A DNA stretch of 64,000 nt from Prevotella melaninogenica. Its GTDB lineage: Bacteria; Bacteroidota; Bacteroidia; Bacteroidales; Bacteroidaceae. The stretch lies in NCBI RefSeq assembly GCF_003609775.1, contig NZ_AP018050.1, forward strand, positions 1,280,923-1,344,922. Direction: 5' to 3'. This document shows positions 8,765 to 17,255 of the stretch, in pieces. The first letter of the stretch is position 1. Each line of letters begins with the position of its first letter. The position numbers and the translations under genes are program-made. Below the pieces are notes generated by a model, which searched no databases, was not told the DNA's origin, and saw only the letters and a list, made by a program, of their open reading frames with translations.

Positions 8765-9037
8765 ATGAGTAACAAAAGAGATTTGAAACGCACCATCAAT
8801 TACATTTGTGGTGATTTGTTCACAGAGGGTATCGCAGCATCTCTCTATGGTGAAAATCGTGATAATGACAATACAGAGGCTATCCTCACTTCTATCTTGG
8901 TAATGCACAGCAACTACATCAGACGCGTGTCTCATGTTCAGCCGGGCATGTCTGCCAAAGTTTATTTCAAAGACTTGAAAGACAAGTTTAGTAAAGAAGT
9001 CAATGAGATTATTGACCAACTCAATAACCTTGCATAA
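8765..9037 (+). CDS. Conserved hypothetical protein (90 aa)
   Basis: This is a soluble protein with no signal peptide, rich in helix-forming and charged residues (NYICGDLFTEGIAAS at 12-26; KDLKDKFSKEVNEIIDQLNNL at the C terminus). I believe similar small proteins occur in other Bacteroidales but I cannot assign a function. Its stop codon TAA shares one base with the ATG of the acyltransferase gene, so the two are translationally coupled. It has its own -7 box. Confidence 0.75.
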   Translation: MSNKRDLKRTINYICGDLFTEGIAASLYGENRDNDNTEAILTSILVMHSNYIRRVSHVQPGMSAKVYFKDLKDKFSKEVNEIIDQLNNLA

Positions 9038-9597
9038 TGTTACAGGCTATATCTAAGTGGCTTCTTTATAGTTTTATGGGGTGGAAGAAGGATGTCAGGT
9101 TTGCATTGCCTGATAAAGCTATTATTTGTCTTGCACCTCACACGAGTAATCATGATTTCCTTATTGGTCAGCTTTACGCAATAGCTGAGCGGCTGAAGAG
9201 CAATTTCCTCATGAAGAAGGAGTGGTTTTTTTGGCCGCTTGGTCCTATCTTCCGCAAACTTGGAGGAATTCCTGTATGGCGTGATAAGAAAACGAGTATG
9301 ACCGACAGATTAGCCGATTATGCTATAAAGGCTGATAAGTTCCAGCTTTGTATTACTCCTGAGGGTACGAGAAGTTTAAACCCTGATTGGAAGAAAGGCT
9401 TTTATTATATTGCGTTAAAAGCGCAACTGCCTATCTATCTCTACGCTTTAGACTACGAAAAGAAGTTGATTGAGTGTTCTAAGATAATAACACCATCGGG
9501 TGATGTGGAACAGGATATGAAGGAAATCAAATTGTATTTCAAAGACTTTAAGGGTAAGCATCCTGAATTGTTTACGATAGGAGAATTAAACGGATAA
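9037..9597 (+). CDS. PlsC-like 1-acylglycerol-3-phosphate acyltransferase family protein
   Basis: The 186-aa protein shows the acyltransferase H-x4-D motif in APHTSNHDF (about residues 33-41) and the glycerophosphate-binding PEGTRS motif (about 109-114). Both are diagnostic of the PlsC/LPLAT superfamily. It is shorter than typical PlsC (about 240 aa) and has no obvious N-terminal membrane helix, which fits a small Bacteroidota subgroup. Acyl transfer to a glycerol phosphate or related lipid is inferred. It is coupled by TAATG overlaps to the genes on both sides. Confidence 0.85.
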   Translation: MLQAISKWLLYSFMGWKKDVRFALPDKAIICLAPHTSNHDFLIGQLYAIAERLKSNFLMKKEWFFWPLGPIFRKLGGIPVWRDKKTSMTDRLADYAIKADKFQLCITPEGTRSLNPDWKKGFYYIALKAQLPIYLYALDYEKKLIECSKIITPSGDVEQDMKEIKLYFKDFKGKHPELFTIGELNG

Positions 9598-12185
9598 TGA
9601 AGATAAAATTGCTGTGTACCGCGCTTCTTGCAATGGCGTTTACAAATACCTTTGCACAAGCAGGTAAATCAACATGGGGAAAAACAGAATATGAAGATGC
9701 ACCATGGGTGAAGAATGTTTCTCGTCCAAATGAGATTACAGAGGGATTGCAGAATAGACATCTTTCTGTATGGTCATCTCATGGAAGATATTACGATGCA
9801 AAGAAAGGTGAATGGAGATGGCAAAGACCGATTCTATTCAGTACAACTGAAGACCTTTATACGCAGACGATAGTTCTTCCATATCTTATTCCTATGCTTG
9901 AGAGTGCAGGAGCAATTGTCTTTACACCACGAGAAAGAGACTGGCAAAAGAATGAAGTTATAGTTGATAATGATAGTCGTACCAACTATAAAGAAGAGAG
10001 TATGAAGAAGAAGTGGGCAACTACATCCACTAAGGGCTTCGCTCTACATTATGGTAGTTATAACGATGGTGAGAACCCTTTTACGGCAGGAACAGCTCGA
10101 CAAGTTAAGGCAAGGAAGCGCAACAGCAAGATTAGCTCTGTTGTTTATCAACCAACTATCCCAGAAACAGGACGCTATGCGGTATATGTAAGCTATCAGA
10201 CACAGAAGAAGAGTGTTGAAGCAGCAGAATATATTGTTTTCCACAAAGGACAAGAAACCCATTTCCGTGTGAACCAACGCATGGGTGGTGGCACTTGGGT
10301 ATATCTTGGAACATTTGAATTTGACAAGGGAAATAGCATTAACAACTCTGTTGTGTTGACCAATCATAGTTCTCATAGAGGTATTGTTACGACTGATGCT
10401 GTGCGCTTTGGTGGAGGTATGGGTAATATCGTTCGTGGCGGAACAGTGAGTGGTATGCCTCGTTTCCTTGAAGGAGCAAGGTACGCTACACAATGGGCTG
10501 GTGCACCTTGGGGCGTAGTAAGCAAGAGCAATGGTTCTAATGACTATAACGATGACATCAACTGCCGCTCATTGATGACGAACTGGCTTGCTGGAGGTTC
10601 TTGTTATTTGCCAGAAAAGAAAGATGGTAAGAAAGTGCCTATCGACCTTACTTTGGCAATACACAGTGATGCTGGAGTTAAAGCAGATGATAGTTTCGTA
10701 GGAACCTTGGGTATCTGTACAACGCAAGAAGGCAATAAAACATTAGGAGATGGACTTTCACGTAAGGTTTCAAAAACCTTTGCAGAACAGTTAGTAGCCA
10801 ATGTAAAGAGAGATTTAGATAAAGCTTTCCACATGAATTGGACTACCCGTTCAGTGTGGGACCGCAATTATAGCGAAACACGACTCCCTGAAGTTCCATC
10901 TGCAATCCTTGAGACTCTCTCTCATCAGAACTTCCCTGACATTAAGTTAGGACAAGACCCTAACTTCAAGTTCACCTTTGCACGCTCTTTATATAAGACT
11001 ATTTTGAAGTATGAAGCTAACATGCACGGTAAGACTTATACCGTGCAACCACTTGCCCCAAATAACTTCAAGATAGAATATGTATCAGCAAACAAGGTGA
11101 GATTACAATGGAGACCAACTACGGATGCCAGTGAACCTACTGCAACCCCTACTTCCTATAACGTGTATGTTGCGATGGGAACAAGAGGTTTTGACAATGG
11201 TATGAACGTTCGCAATACTTATTTTGACATAGAATTAATGCCAGGTGTCGTCTACAACTTTAAGGTAACGGCTTGTAACCGTGGTGGAGAGAGTTTCCCA
11301 ACAGAAACCCTTTCTGCCTTACGCAATGAAGGTGCAACTCAAACGATTCTTATTGTCAATGCATTCCATCGTCTTTCTTCCCCTGCAGTAGTCAACACAA
11401 GCACAGAACAAGGCTTCGACCTTGAAGCAGACCCTGGTCTTAGCTATGGGCCAGTAGCTGGATGGGCAGGAAGACAAGCTAACTTCAACAAGGCTATGAT
11501 GGGCAAGGAAGGTCCTAATGCCTTAGGTTATGGTGGCGAAGAACTCGTGGGTAAGATTATCGCAGGTAATGATTTCAACTACGTAAAAGAACATGCTGAG
11601 GCCTTACGCCATGCTGGTAAATACAATATTGTTAGTTGTGACAGTAAGGCTGTTGAGTATGACGAAGTCAATCTTTCTAAATATGCAATGGTAGACCTGC
11701 TCCTTGGTAATGAGAAAGATGATGGACATAGCTTGTATTATTATAAGACCTTCAAACCAGCCCTCCGTCAACAGTTATCAAAGTATCTAAATGGCCGTGG
11801 CAAACTCTTTGTCAGTGGTTCTTATCTTGCATCCGATATGCAGGGCGTTGATGAGCAAGAGTGGTTAAGAAATAACCTAAAGATTACCTTTAATGGTGCA
11901 AACTATGACAACTATAACTCTATTGTGAGTGGTATGGGAATGTCATTCGATGTTTATCGCACTATCAATGAAGAGCATTACGGTGCTTATACACCAGACA
12001 ACATCCTACCTGTTGATAACGCTTTTAGCACCTTAACTTATGCTGACGGACAAACTGCAGCTGTGGCATATAAAGGAACTGACAACAGTGTTTTCACATT
12101 ATCCTTCCCATTCGAGTGCATCAAGGATGCTCCTACACGCAATAGTATCATGAAGGGTATTGTCAACTTCTTAATGAAGAAATAA
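9597..12185 (+). CDS. Secreted N-acetylmuramoyl-L-alanine amidase-like protein with inserted golvesin-like domain
   Basis: The 862-aa protein has a signal peptide ending NTFA-QA (about residue 21). An Amidase_3-like fold appears split. HLSVWSSHGRYYD (first zinc His) and FSTTEDL (zinc Glu) plus FTPRERD come first. A golvesin-C-like beta-sandwich (about 190-275, ending TTDAVRFGGG) follows. Then the fold resumes with LAIHSDAG (third zinc ligand) and SAILETLSHQNFPD (catalytic Glu). A fibronectin type III-like segment (about 485-580) and a C-terminal alpha/beta domain of about 280 residues complete it. Proteins of this architecture are sometimes labelled xanthan lyase. Peptidoglycan cleavage is inferred from retained zinc ligands. 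Its ATG overlaps the acyltransferase stop codon. Confidence 0.8.
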   Translation: MKIKLLCTALLAMAFTNTFAQAGKSTWGKTEYEDAPWVKNVSRPNEITEGLQNRHLSVWSSHGRYYDAKKGEWRWQRPILFSTTEDLYTQTIVLPYLIPMLESAGAIVFTPRERDWQKNEVIVDNDSRTNYKEESMKKKWATTSTKGFALHYGSYNDGENPFTAGTARQVKARKRNSKISSVVYQPTIPETGRYAVYVSYQTQKKSVEAAEYIVFHKGQETHFRVNQRMGGGTWVYLGTFEFDKGNSINNSVVLTNHSSHRGIVTTDAVRFGGGMGNIVRGGTVSGMPRFLEGARYATQWAGAPWGVVSKSNGSNDYNDDINCRSLMTNWLAGGSCYLPEKKDGKKVPIDLTLAIHSDAGVKADDSFVGTLGICTTQEGNKTLGDGLSRKVSKTFAEQLVANVKRDLDKAFHMNWTTRSVWDRNYSETRLPEVPSAILETLSHQNFPDIKLGQDPNFKFTFARSLYKTILKYEANMHGKTYTVQPLAPNNFKIEYVSANKVRLQWRPTTDASEPTATPTSYNVYVAMGTRGFDNGMNVRNTYFDIELMPGVVYNFKVTACNRGGESFPTETLSALRNEGATQTILIVNAFHRLSSPAVVNTSTEQGFDLEADPGLSYGPVAGWAGRQANFNKAMMGKEGPNALGYGGEELVGKIIAGNDFNYVKEHAEALRHAGKYNIVSCDSKAVEYDEVNLSKYAMVDLLLGNEKDDGHSLYYYKTFKPALRQQLSKYLNGRGKLFVSGSYLASDMQGVDEQEWLRNNLKITFNGANYDNYNSIVSGMGMSFDVYRTINEEHYGAYTPDNILPVDNAFSTLTYADGQTAAVAYKGTDNSVFTLSFPFECIKDAPTRNSIMKGIVNFLMKK

Positions 12186-12223
12186 CAACAAAGAAATTGG
12201 AATAATCTAAAAGTGTAAAGACT

Positions 12224-12553
12224 ATGTATAAAATTCAAGCAAACGCTTCGGGTACACGAAGCATTGAGATTACAGACAGCCATCTTGAGACAATTCAGAA
12301 GTATTCACTTCTCTCTGGATTGGTCGATTCCAATGGTATTATTGATGAGGATATCCTCGACAAACTGAAATTCAATGTTCGTGGACTTCTTGAGTCTGAA
12401 CCTGGTAAAGACAAAGACTTGTTGGACTTATGTCTTGATGTTATTTATAATCAAAACATGAAAGCCATTGGACTAAAAAACCTTGTTGCACTCTTCAAAG
12501 AATGGGTCTTAACACACCAAGACATAGAAGATGAGAATAAAGAAGTCCTTTAA
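12224..12553 (+). CDS. Hypothetical protein (109 aa)
   Basis: This is a soluble protein of predicted mixed alpha/beta structure with an acidic C terminus (HQDIEDENKEVL). I recognise no motif. It lies 38 bp after the amidase-like gene and 85 bp before ygiQ on the same strand, so cotranscription is likely. The ORF quality and codon use look genuine. Confidence 0.65.
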   Translation: MYKIQANASGTRSIEITDSHLETIQKYSLLSGLVDSNGIIDEDILDKLKFNVRGLLESEPGKDKDLLDLCLDVIYNQNMKAIGLKNLVALFKEWVLTHQDIEDENKEVL

Positions 12554-12638
12554 TAGTTAAAAAGGAACATAAATAAAAATCAAATTCTTGAAAACAAGCA
12601 ACATACTTAAAAAGAAAATCAATTAAATACAAAAACAT

Positions 12639-14768
12639 TTGAGTTCACAAAAAGAAAATAGAAGAACTGCAAAGCAGCATAAAAAAGCAACACCTACTCT
12701 GCGACAAGATAGAGAAGGTGGTGCTAAGCATGAAGCTAAAATCACAAGACCTTCAAGATTTCAGCTGACAGACTTCCTCCCTACTACAAAAAAGGAGGTT
12801 GAACTCCGTGGTTGGGATCAGTTAGACATTATTCTCTTTTCGGGTGACGCCTATATTGACCACCCTGCCTTTGGAGCAGCAGTCATTGGTAGAACACTTG
12901 AAGCAGCTGGTTATAAGGTAGCTATCGTTCCACAACCCGACTGGCATGGCGACTTCCGAGACTTTAAAAAGTTAGGTCGTCCACGTCTCTACTTTGGTAT
13001 ATCGCCAGGTGCAATGGACTCGATGGTGAACAAATACACCGCCAATCGTCGTCTACGCTCAGACGACGCCTATTCACCAGATGGCAGACCCAACCTGCGT
13101 CCAGAGTATCCAAGCATTGTTTACTCTAATATTCTCAGACAGCTCTATCCCGATGTTCCTATTGTTTTAGGCGGCATCGAGGCTTCACTGCGTCGTCTTA
13201 CTCATTACGACTATTGGAAAGATTGTGTTCGTAAGTGTATTCTCTGTGATGCACGTGCCGACATGATTATCTATGGTATGGGCGAGAAACAGGTGGTAAG
13301 CATAGCACAAGAATTGGAAAACGGTGCTAACATCAAGGATTTAAAGCATATTCCACAAACCGTATATCTTTGTAAAGAGTCAGAGATTCCAGACGGAATA
13401 AGAGAGAATGACATCGTACTTCATTCCCATGAATCTTGCTTACACAACAAGAAATATCAGGCTGAGAACTTCAAACATATAGAAGAAGAGTCTAACAAAA
13501 AACATGCACAGCGTATTCTGCAGGCTGTTGACAACGTTTATGCCGTTGTTAATCCACCCTATCCTACCATGACAACAGAAGAGGTAGATGCGGCTTATGA
13601 CCTGCCATACACACGTGAACCACATCCGAAGTATCGTGGCAAGACGATTCCAGCCTATGAGATGATTAAGCACAGTGTGAACATTCATCGTGGATGTTTT
13701 GGTGGTTGTTCGTTCTGCACTATATCAGCACATCAGGGTAAGTTTATTAGCTGTCGCTCGAAAGAGAGTATCTTAAAGGAAGTAAAGCAGGTTATACAGA
13801 TGCCCGACTTCAAAGGTTATCTCTCCGACCTCGGTGGTCCATCAGCTAACATGTATGGTATGGCTGGTAAGAATCAGAAGGCTTGCGAGCATTGTAAACG
13901 TCCAAGCTGTGTTAATCCAGAGATATGTCCTAACCTTGAAACTGACCACACCAAGCTGCTTGAAATCTATCATGCAGTAGACGAACTTCCAGGTATCAAG
14001 AAGAGTTTTATTGGATCAGGTGTACGCTACGACCTTCTCCTACACAAGAGTAAGGATGAGAAGAGTAACGAGGCTGCCAGACAATATACTCGTGAACTGA
14101 TTACACGCCATGTCAGTGGCCGATTAAAAGTTGCACCAGAGCACACTTCAGATCGTGTATTGGGACTTATGCGCAAGCCGTCGTTCCAACAGTTCTATGC
14201 TTTCAAGAAGATTTTTGACCGCATTAACCGTGAGGAGAATATGCGACAGCAGATTATTCCTTACTTCATATCTTCTCACCCAGGCTGTCAGGAGGAGGAC
14301 ATGGCTGAGTTGGCGGTACTGACAAAAGACCTTGACTTCCATTTGGAGCAGGTACAGGACTTCACCCCTACTCCAATGACTGTTTCTACAGAGGCGTGGT
14401 ACACGGGCTATGACCCTTATACACTCGAACCAATCTTCTCTGCAAAGACACCAAAGGAGAAACTTGCACAGCGTCAGTTCTTCTTCTGGTATAAGCCAGA
14501 GGCACGTCGTGACATTGAACGAGAACTTCACCGCATAGGGCGTAGTGACTTGATAGCTAAGCTATACGACAATGTTCCGAAACGACATCCACGTGCTGTT
14601 TACGACCCGAAGGCTATCGGTAGTACGCCTGATATCCCTAACAAAAAACGTAAAGGACGGGAAGAAAAACCAACAGATAACCGTAGAAAATCTGCAAAGC
14701 AAAATGGCAAACAACCAAAGAGTTACAATCCAAACTTTTCTGGTAACCATCGACGCAGACAAAAATAA
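12639..14768 (+). CDS. YgiQ family radical SAM protein
   Basis: The 709-aa protein has an N-terminal domain opening LTDFLPTTKKEVELRGWD, with a B12-binding-like Rossmann region, then the radical SAM cluster motif RGCFGGCSFC (CxxxCxxC, about residue 350). A further Cys-rich stretch follows (CEHCKRPSCVNPEICP, about 415-430). The tail after about residue 660 is Lys/Arg-rich and disordered. The reaction of YgiQ proteins is not established. The best start is TTG at 12639, three codons after an in-frame stop; no ATG exists before the conserved region, so a non-ATG start is required. A clear terminator follows. Confidence 0.9.
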   Translation: MSSQKENRRTAKQHKKATPTLRQDREGGAKHEAKITRPSRFQLTDFLPTTKKEVELRGWDQLDIILFSGDAYIDHPAFGAAVIGRTLEAAGYKVAIVPQPDWHGDFRDFKKLGRPRLYFGISPGAMDSMVNKYTANRRLRSDDAYSPDGRPNLRPEYPSIVYSNILRQLYPDVPIVLGGIEASLRRLTHYDYWKDCVRKCILCDARADMIIYGMGEKQVVSIAQELENGANIKDLKHIPQTVYLCKESEIPDGIRENDIVLHSHESCLHNKKYQAENFKHIEEESNKKHAQRILQAVDNVYAVVNPPYPTMTTEEVDAAYDLPYTREPHPKYRGKTIPAYEMIKHSVNIHRGCFGGCSFCTISAHQGKFISCRSKESILKEVKQVIQMPDFKGYLSDLGGPSANMYGMAGKNQKACEHCKRPSCVNPEICPNLETDHTKLLEIYHAVDELPGIKKSFIGSGVRYDLLLHKSKDEKSNEAARQYTRELITRHVSGRLKVAPEHTSDRVLGLMRKPSFQQFYAFKKIFDRINREENMRQQIIPYFISSHPGCQEEDMAELAVLTKDLDFHLEQVQDFTPTPMTVSTEAWYTGYDPYTLEPIFSAKTPKEKLAQRQFFFWYKPEARRDIERELHRIGRSDLIAKLYDNVPKRHPRAVYDPKAIGSTPDIPNKKRKGREEKPTDNRRKSAKQNGKQPKSYNPNFSGNHRRRQK

Positions 14769-14777
14769 AAATGTAAG

Positions 14778-14814
14778 AAGGAGTTATGACCCAAAAGGCA
14801 TGACTCCTTTTTTT
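14778..14814 (+). terminator. Intrinsic terminator after ygiQ
   Basis: An 11-bp stem (AAGGAGTTATG with CATGACTCCTT, one mismatch) and a 10-nt loop are followed by an unbroken T-run. Confidence 0.85.
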
Positions 14815-15036
14815 AACTTATAACGATAAAGTGAAATTAAAAAGGGGGGCGACTCTGTTATTTAACGCATCAAATAATCTAAACGCAACTAAGAAAAGGA
14901 CTACTAAAAATAAACATTGACTGGTAAAATATTACAACAAAAAGAAGATAAAAGAGCACAGCAAATCATAGAAATAGAGGTGTTTTTAGCGCAATTACAA
15001 CCAATTAGTTTTCAACCAGTTACACAACCACTCCGT

Positions 15037-15146
15037 AAAAGGTGCTTAATTAGACTTCAAAAGGGCGTTAGTAAGCCCTTAAAAGGGCATCTCTTACAAG
15101 TCTATTAAGCCTTAATTAGAAGCCAAAAGAGCATCTTTTATTTTTC
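15037..15146 (+). repeat. Family-1 22-nt modular palindrome array, copy B
   Basis: Five units start at 15037, 15059, 15081, 15103 and 15125. Unit 5, AAAAGAGCATCTTTTA, is a near-perfect palindrome. The GTTACACAA box begins 18 nt before unit 1, as in the other copies. This is the only copy between two genes in tandem orientation; copy F's second neighbour lies outside the window. Confidence 0.9.
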
Positions 15147-15363
15147 ACGATGTGAATTTTCATTACAAAATAGAAGTATGAATGATAAGAACGGAGCAAT
15201 TAGCAACCTATCGATTTATCAATACCTCAAAAAAAACTTATCATCGTCAGAATAGCATGTAACAGATACATCTCGCCTATTAAACACCATCTTTTTCCCA
15301 CGGAGCTATGCAATTAGGTACAAATAGAAGCGATTAAACGTAAAACCTTAACAATATTTAAAG

Positions 15364-15392
15364 AGGTGAAGATAACTATCTCCACCTTTTTT
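15364..15392 (+). terminator. Hairpin with T-run directly upstream of the mmdA promoter
   Basis: A 10-bp stem with one mismatch and a 4-nt loop is followed by TTTTTT. It ends two bases before the -7 box, which would insulate the operon from upstream transcription. Confidence 0.65.
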
Positions 15393-15394
15393 AG

Positions 15395-15402
15395 TAAATT
15401 TG
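15395..15402 (+). promoter_or_regulatory. Bacteroidota -7 box for the acyl-CoA carboxylase operon
   Basis: TAAATTTG followed by CA matches TAnnTTTG. It implies a leader of about 105 nt containing a small AGCTCATT/AATGAGTT stem-loop. Confidence 0.65.
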
Positions 15403-15513
15403 CATTTGATTCTGTTATAAGGTCTTTTTAGCTCATTGCGAGTAGAATGAGTTGAAGGCTACAGATGAGAAAAATAAAAAAAGAAGCTATAAATAAGAAA
15501 ATAAATTCAAATT

Positions 15514-17079
15514 ATGAGTAAGCAAACAGAAAAGATCAAGGCACTCGTGGAGAAGCGCGAGTTGGCACGCTTAGGTGGTGGTCAGAAGGCCATCGACAAG
15601 CAGCATGAGCGCGGAAAGTACACTGCACGTGAGCGTATTGAAATGCTGGTTGACAAAGGCAGCTTCGAGGAATACGATATGTTCAAACTCCATCGTTGTC
15701 ATAACTTTGGTATGGAGAAGAAACAGTACCTCGGTGATGGCGTTGTTGCTGGTTCAGCAACTATCGACGGCCGTCTCGTCTACCTCTATGCGCAGGACTT
15801 CACCGTAAACGGAGGTTCGCTTTCTGAAACAATGGCTCAGAAAATCTGCAAGGTAATGGATATGGCTATGACCAACGGTGCACCAGTCATCTGTATGAAC
15901 GACTCTGGTGGCGCACGTATCCAGGAAGGTATTACTTCTTTGGCAGGTTACGGCGAAATCTTCGAGCGTAACATTCTCGCTTCTGGTGTTATCCCACAGA
16001 TCTCAAGCATACTTGGCCCATGTGCTGGTGGTGCTGTTTACTCTCCAGCATTGACAGACTTCATCATCATGAAGGAGCAGACAAGTTACATGTTCTTGAC
16101 TGGTCCTAAGGTTGTAAAGACCGTAACTGGTGAAGATATTGACGCTGAACACCTCGGAGGCGCAAGCGTTCACGCTTCAAAGAGTGGTGTGACAAGTTTC
16201 ACAGCAAAGACAGAAGAAGAGGCTATGGATCTTATCAAGAAGCTCCTCTCTTACATTCCTTCAAACAATCGTGAGGAGGCACCACGTGTAGAGTGCACCG
16301 ACCCTATCGACCGTAAGGAAGACCTCTTGAACGAGATTATCCCAGACGATCCAAACCAGGCATACGATATGTACAAGGTAATTCAGGCAGTAACTGACAA
16401 CGGAGAGTTCTTCGAGGTTCAGCCAAAGTTTGCTAAGAACATCATCACTGGTTTCGCTCGTTTCAATGGTCAGAGCGTTGGTATCGTAGCTAACCAGCCA
16501 TCAGCATACGCTGGTGTATTGGATGTAAACGCAAGCCGTAAGGGTGCGCGCTTCGTTCGTTTCTGCGATGCATTCAATATTCCAATCGTTTCACTTGTTG
16601 ATGTTCCAGGTTTCCTCCCAGGTACTGGTCAGGAGTATAACGCTGTAATCCTTCACGGTGCACAGTTACTCTATGCTTACGGTGAGGCTACAGTTCCAAA
16701 GATTACTGTCACATTGCGTAAGAGCTATGGTGGTTCTCATATCGTTATGGGTTGTAAGCAGCTCCGTTCTGACCTCAACTTCGCATGGCCAAGTGCAGAG
16801 ATTGCCGTTATGGGTGCATCTGGTGCTGTTGCCGTTCTCTGTGGTAGAGAAGCTAAGGAAGTTAAGGAGCAGGGTGGCGACGTTAAGCAGTTCCTCGCTG
16901 AAAAGGAAGAGGAGTACTCAGAGAAGTTTGCTAATCCATATCAGGCTGCTCAGTTCGGCTACATCGATGATGTTATCGAACCACGCAACACTCGTTTCCG
17001 CATCTGCCGTGGCTTGGCTCAGTTGGCTCATAAGAAGCAAGACTTACCAGCTAAGAAGCATGGCTGTATGCCAATGTAA
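15514..17079 (+). CDS. mmdA: Acyl-CoA carboxylase beta subunit / methylmalonyl-CoA decarboxylase alpha subunit
   Basis: The 521-aa carboxyltransferase subunit contains the tandem crotonase-fold domains of the PccB/MmdA family. An N-terminal half has NDSGGARIQEG (acyl-CoA oxyanion site) and GPCAGGAVYSPAL. A C-terminal half has LVDVPGFLPGTGQEY and KSYGGSHIVMG (biotin side). It transfers carboxyl between methylmalonyl- or propionyl-CoA and biotin. It is followed by a small OadG-like gene and a biotin carrier gene, the arrangement seen in Bacteroidales. Decarboxylase and carboxylase cannot be told apart from this subunit; no sodium-pump beta subunit or biotin carboxylase lies nearby. Confidence 0.92.
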   Translation: MSKQTEKIKALVEKRELARLGGGQKAIDKQHERGKYTARERIEMLVDKGSFEEYDMFKLHRCHNFGMEKKQYLGDGVVAGSATIDGRLVYLYAQDFTVNGGSLSETMAQKICKVMDMAMTNGAPVICMNDSGGARIQEGITSLAGYGEIFERNILASGVIPQISSILGPCAGGAVYSPALTDFIIMKEQTSYMFLTGPKVVKTVTGEDIDAEHLGGASVHASKSGVTSFTAKTEEEAMDLIKKLLSYIPSNNREEAPRVECTDPIDRKEDLLNEIIPDDPNQAYDMYKVIQAVTDNGEFFEVQPKFAKNIITGFARFNGQSVGIVANQPSAYAGVLDVNASRKGARFVRFCDAFNIPIVSLVDVPGFLPGTGQEYNAVILHGAQLLYAYGEATVPKITVTLRKSYGGSHIVMGCKQLRSDLNFAWPSAEIAVMGASGAVAVLCGREAKEVKEQGGDVKQFLAEKEEEYSEKFANPYQAAQFGYIDDVIEPRNTRFRICRGLAQLAHKKQDLPAKKHGCMPM

Positions 17080-17096
17080 TAAGGAGGCACGCAACT

Positions 17097-17246
17097 ATGG
17101 ATAAAAACGTATATGCAGTTATTGCAATGGCACTCTATGAGTTTGCCGGAAACAATGTTCACGATAACGAGCCTGGCTTTATCACTATTCTGCCAAAGCA
17201 GACAATGTGGGATGCTAAGTTCGAGATAATGACAAAGAAACCATAA
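17097..17246 (+). CDS. Minimal OadG-like protein (49 aa)
   Basis: This short gene starts 17 bp after mmdA behind a good AAGGAGG ribosome-binding site, unusual for this phylum. It ends 9 bp before the biotin carrier gene. The sequence MDKNVYAVIAMALYEFAGN, then VHDNEPGFITILPK and a Trp, resembles the soluble C-terminal part of Bacteroidota OadG-type gamma subunits (AAIAxAL, HDxExxxLTI, W patterns). The N-terminal membrane helix that defines OadG is missing. Position and pattern support an accessory of the (de)carboxylase, perhaps binding the carboxyltransferase. The family call is by eye. Confidence 0.7.
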   Translation: MDKNVYAVIAMALYEFAGNNVHDNEPGFITILPKQTMWDAKFEIMTKKP

Positions 17247-17255
17247 TAGACAACA

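Larger units (their letters stand above)
14769..15513. other. Long intergenic region before the acyl-CoA carboxylase operon
   Basis: No gene is supported here. It holds a terminator for ygiQ, a family-1 array (15037-15146), a second hairpin plus T-run (15364-15392), a -7 box and a leader with an 8-bp stem-loop (15430-15437 with 15446-15453). A short open frame across the array is a repeat artefact. Confidence 0.65.

Noticed and set aside
14917..15108. 63-aa open frame between ygiQ and mmdA
   Set aside because: It runs through a family-1 repeat array and has no coding character.
15037..15146. Possible CRISPR array
   Set aside because: Units are only 22 nt with 6-nt linkers, contain no unique spacers of 25-40 nt, and no cas genes lie in the window.
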